Source: Betaproteobacteria bacterium
Lineage (GTDB): Bacteria; Pseudomonadota; Gammaproteobacteria; Burkholderiales; Eutrophovitaceae
Assembly (NCBI GenBank): GCA_020354125.1
Contig: CP070643.1
Coordinates: 2,375,466-2,408,604 of the forward strand
DNA length: 33,139 nt
Reading direction: 5' to 3'
The notes beneath the pieces were generated by a model, which searched no databases, had not been told where the DNA came from, and saw only the letters and a list, made by a program, of their open reading frames with translations. Position 1 is the stretch's first letter, and every line of letters starts with the position of its first letter. Both the position numbers and the translations under genes were made by a program. Below are positions 30,781 to 33,139 of the stretch, piece by piece.

Positions 30781-31443
30781 ATGCAGATCGATATCATCTC
30801 CGACGTAGTCTGCCCATGGTGCTTCATCGGCAAGCGCCATCTCGAGAAAGCACTCGCTCAGTACGCCTCGGCACACCCCGACGCGGAAGCTCCAAAGATC
30901 ATCTGGCACCCGTTTCAACTCAATCCACAGTTACCGGTTGAAGGCATGCCGCGTAAGGAGTATCTGGATTCAAAATTTGGCGGCGCTGAGCGCGCCCGCG
31001 AAATCTATGATCGCGTAGCACAAGCGGGTAAAGCCGCAGACATCGATTTCCGTTTCGATGACATACAGGCACAGCCCAATACGGTCGATGCACACCAGTT
31101 GATACTGCTCGCGCAAGCGTTTGACGCGCAAGATGGCGTGGTCGAGTCTTTGTTCAACGGCTATTTTCTCGAGGGGCGCGATCTCAGGGATCGGCAAACG
31201 CTGGTCGAATTGGCGGAGCGCGGCAGTTTGCCACGTGATGACGCAGATCGTTGTCTCGAGACCCGACAGTTGCGCAAGCACGTCGAAGAACAGCAAAACC
31301 ATGCACTGTCGCTCGGCGTGCAGGGCGTGCCGTTTTTCATTTTCGATCAGAAACTCGCGGCATCGGGTGCCCAGCCTGCTGAAGTGCTGGTTGAAGCGAT
31401 GGAGCAAGCCGCTTCTGCGCCTCCTGTCGAAGCTGACGCCTGA
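30781..31443 (+). CDS. DsbA family oxidoreductase, FrnE-like
   Basis: Cytosolic thiol-disulfide oxidoreductase-like protein of 220 residues. It has no signal peptide. The active site CPWC (Cys11-Cys14) is in IISDVVCPWCFIGKRHLEKAL, and the cis-proline is in GVQGVPFFIFDQKLAASGAQ. WHPFQLNPQLPVEGMPRKEYLDSKFG and NTVDAHQLILLAQ are typical of the FrnE branch, which has been linked to polyketide isomerisation and to stress-related disulfide chemistry. ATG 30781 begins the fold directly. It lies 113 bp after the di-heme gene and could share its transcript, as no terminator is seen between them. Confidence 0.93.
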   Translation: MQIDIISDVVCPWCFIGKRHLEKALAQYASAHPDAEAPKIIWHPFQLNPQLPVEGMPRKEYLDSKFGGAERAREIYDRVAQAGKAADIDFRFDDIQAQPNTVDAHQLILLAQAFDAQDGVVESLFNGYFLEGRDLRDRQTLVELAERGSLPRDDADRCLETRQLRKHVEEQQNHALSLGVQGVPFFIFDQKLAASGAQPAEVLVEAMEQAASAPPVEADA

Positions 31444-31555
31444 AAATCGAGAGACAAGCTGACAATACCGCCTTGCGCGATGTTGTTATTCTCGATAGAG
31501 CGTCGTACTGAATCTTCTTGTTCGCCGAACCCTCACAGCAGACACTGACAATCGC

Positions 31556-32965
31556 TTGACGTTCGCTGCTCAGAAAAAGCTGGCTGTTCTTCTGCAAGCA
31601 CGCGTCCTGTTCGTGCTGACCGTATCGCTCGTATCGACATTCGCAACGCAGGCACGAGCGCAGACCGAGCCCCTGTTCGACACGTTGGAACTGACCGGTG
31701 ATGCCGGACTTGGCATCGCGTTTCGGACATTCACCTCTCCGTATGACGGTGTCGGACAGGTAAACGACATGCTGCCGCTATGGATCTACGAAGGGAAACT
31801 GTTCTACCTGCATGGCTACCGGGCCGGCTTTCGGGTTCCGGCGTCGCAAAGTGTCAAGTTCGATGTTTTCATCGCCCATCGTTTCGAAGGCTATCCCTAT
31901 GAAGAGACGCCGGCGAGCCTGGAGGGTATGGAACAGCGCAATCCGGGAGTGGACGGCGGCATCGGTGTGCGTTACAGCGGACCTGCCGGCAACTTCGCCG
32001 CCGAGCTGCGCCAGGACATCTCTGTGGAGTCGAACGGCGCCGAATTACGCCTCGGTTACGACTACAGATGGCGTAATGGCCCGTTCCGTTGGCGCCCGTA
32101 CACGTTAGTGTCGTTCAGGAATTCGAAACTCAACGACTATTATTACGGGGTACGGCCTGAAGAAGCCACCGCGCAACGCCCCGCCTACGCCGCAGGTGGC
32201 GGATACAATTTTGAGTTGGGCTTCGAAGGACAATACAACGTCACGCGGCGCTGGCGGCTGCTGGCCGGGATTGGCGCTGTGCGGCTAGCTTCGGAGATAC
32301 AGGACAGCCCGATTGTCGACAAATCGTGGCAGATCACCGGTTTCCTCGGCGCTCTCTACGATATCGAAGACGAACCGGTGTTGTGGACGGAGCGCAAACC
32401 GGTTCTGGTGAGAGTCTTTTACGGCGCCTCGACCGATTGCATTCTTAACCAGCTGATCACTTTCCGCTGTGCATCGATCTCGACCGAGGATGATAGCCGC
32501 ATCCTCGGCGTGCATCTGGGCAGGACCTTTGTCGAGCGAATCAACGATTGGCCGCTCGACTTCGTCGGCTACGCCGGCATCCTTTACCGCGACGACCAGG
32601 GGCTGCAGCCGAACAGCTGGCAGATCGACGCTTACATGAAACCGTATTGGCACGGTTTCCCATGGTCGGACACTGTGCGCACCCGCATTGGCTTCGGTGT
32701 TGGCTTGTCGTGGGCCTCGCGTGTGCCTTATGTCGAGCAGCGCGACCAGGAAGCCAAAGGGCAAAACACCTCGAAGCTGCTCAGCTATCTGGATCCGAGC
32801 ATCGAAATCAACACCGGTGATCTGTTCCGCGCCAAGCGCCTGGAAGACACCTGGTTTGGCGTTGGCGTCAGCCACCGCTCGGGTGCGTTCGGCAGCTCGC
32901 AGCTACTTGGCAACGTTGACGGTGGATCGAACTACATTTACGCCAGCATCGAAACCGCGTTCTGA
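31556..32965 (+). CDS. Outer-membrane protein: MipA/OmpV barrel joined to a second, possibly PagL-like barrel
   Basis: Predicted outer-membrane protein of 469 residues, nearly twice the usual MipA/OmpV length (about 250). TTG 31556 is the only plausible start in the open frame; it lacks an SD but begins a good signal peptide ending TFATQARAQ. Residues 40-270 resemble MipA/OmpV, with YYYGVRPEEATAQRPAYAAGGGYNFELGF and ITGFLGALYDIE. Residues about 283-469 form another set of amphipathic strands. The end, WFGVGVSHRSGAFGSSQLLGNVDGGSNYIYASIETAF, has an His-x-Ser pair (His440, Ser442) that recalls the lipid A deacylase PagL. The terminal Phe is a barrel signature. The second domain assignment is inference. 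Confidence 0.8.
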   Translation: MTFAAQKKLAVLLQARVLFVLTVSLVSTFATQARAQTEPLFDTLELTGDAGLGIAFRTFTSPYDGVGQVNDMLPLWIYEGKLFYLHGYRAGFRVPASQSVKFDVFIAHRFEGYPYEETPASLEGMEQRNPGVDGGIGVRYSGPAGNFAAELRQDISVESNGAELRLGYDYRWRNGPFRWRPYTLVSFRNSKLNDYYYGVRPEEATAQRPAYAAGGGYNFELGFEGQYNVTRRWRLLAGIGAVRLASEIQDSPIVDKSWQITGFLGALYDIEDEPVLWTERKPVLVRVFYGASTDCILNQLITFRCASISTEDDSRILGVHLGRTFVERINDWPLDFVGYAGILYRDDQGLQPNSWQIDAYMKPYWHGFPWSDTVRTRIGFGVGLSWASRVPYVEQRDQEAKGQNTSKLLSYLDPSIEINTGDLFRAKRLEDTWFGVGVSHRSGAFGSSQLLGNVDGGSNYIYASIETAF

Positions 32966-32989
32966 GATCGGAGCCGTGGCGACACAGGG

Positions 32990-33139
32990 TCAGAAGAAGT
33001 ACTTGCCGTAAATCAGGAATCCGGTGAGCTGAAACTTGACCTTGCCGTAGAAGTCAATGTCGGAACCCGATTCAACTTCGACGTTGTAATTGACGTGATT
33101 CATACCGGCACCAAAACCGAAGTTCTTCCACGGAAGGTA
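32990..33139 (-). CDS. Outer-membrane beta-barrel protein, C-terminal fragment cut by window edge
   Basis: The minus strand reads 49 residues into the window, ending at a TGA (32992-32990). The sequence includes WKNFGFGAGMNHVNYNVEVE, SDIDFYGKVKFQLTGFLIYGKYFF. The alternating polar/hydrophobic strands and terminal Phe are typical of the last strands of an outer-membrane barrel. The 5' part lies outside the window, so the family is not determined. It is convergent with the MipA-like gene; only 24 bp separate the stop codons, and I see no terminator there. Confidence 0.65.
   Translation of the reverse strand, partial: YLPWKNFGFGAGMNHVNYNVEVESGSDIDFYGKVKFQLTGFLIYGKYFF

Overview
The window (about 33 kb, moderately GC-rich) looks like chromosome of an environmental proteobacterium, most likely a gammaproteobacterium. 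The basis is GreB, QueG, an OAH-sulfhydrylase-type MetY, a KefB/C-type antiporter, TonB-dependent and MipA/OmpV outer-membrane proteins, and two dispersed repeat families that I recall from gamma- and betaproteobacterial genomes. I see no rRNA, tRNA, CRISPR array, phage module or transposase gene. Taxonomy is inference.

Layout. 0-3.7 kb: a truncated UhpB/NarX-type sensor kinase (minus) faces a small membrane-protein ORF and a TonB-dependent receptor (plus). The gap between them carries several palindromes. 3.8-6.5 kb: a HAD-family hydrolase and a cytochrome b561, embedded in about 1.3 kb of repeat-rich DNA that includes a 490-bp inverted-repeat element. 6.5-10.3 kb, mostly minus: a flavin-reductase-fold protein, a cytochrome c' with a clear terminator, a DUF2905 protein, queG, and a lipoprotein metallo-beta-lactamase-fold hydrolase overlapping queG. 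10.4-13.3 kb: an LtnD-like dehydrogenase, a MITE-like element, two tandem exported HEAT/TPR paralogs, and a small secreted protein. 13.5-16.8 kb: a plus-strand run of a D-threonine-aldolase-family enzyme, MetY and an alpha/beta hydrolase.

16.8-27 kb holds genes whose family roles revolve around thiols, peroxides and electrophiles: a Prx5 peroxiredoxin, two glutathione transferases (one etherase-like, one YfcG-like), a second HAD hydrolase, a TetR regulator with a candidate operator, glutathione reductase, an atypical Nramp transporter, a RidA protein and a KefB/C-type K+ antiporter. A plausible reading is that GST and HAD enzymes process reactive organics, Gor restores GSH, RidA removes reactive imines, and the Kef protein responds to glutathione adducts. 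greB and a lipoprotein gene with paired palindromes upstream lie among them.

27-33 kb (plus): a conserved protein of unknown function, an exported YqgE/AlgH protein, an SDR oxidoreductase translationally coupled to a di-heme c-type oxidoreductase, a FrnE-like DsbA protein, and an outer-membrane protein that appears to join a MipA/OmpV barrel to a second, possibly PagL-like barrel. The 3' end of another outer-membrane protein enters convergently at the right edge.

No single unmistakable new system stands out. The best leads are the SDR/di-heme pair, the two-barrel outer-membrane protein, the Nramp homolog without canonical metal ligands, and the repeat families around cytochrome b561.
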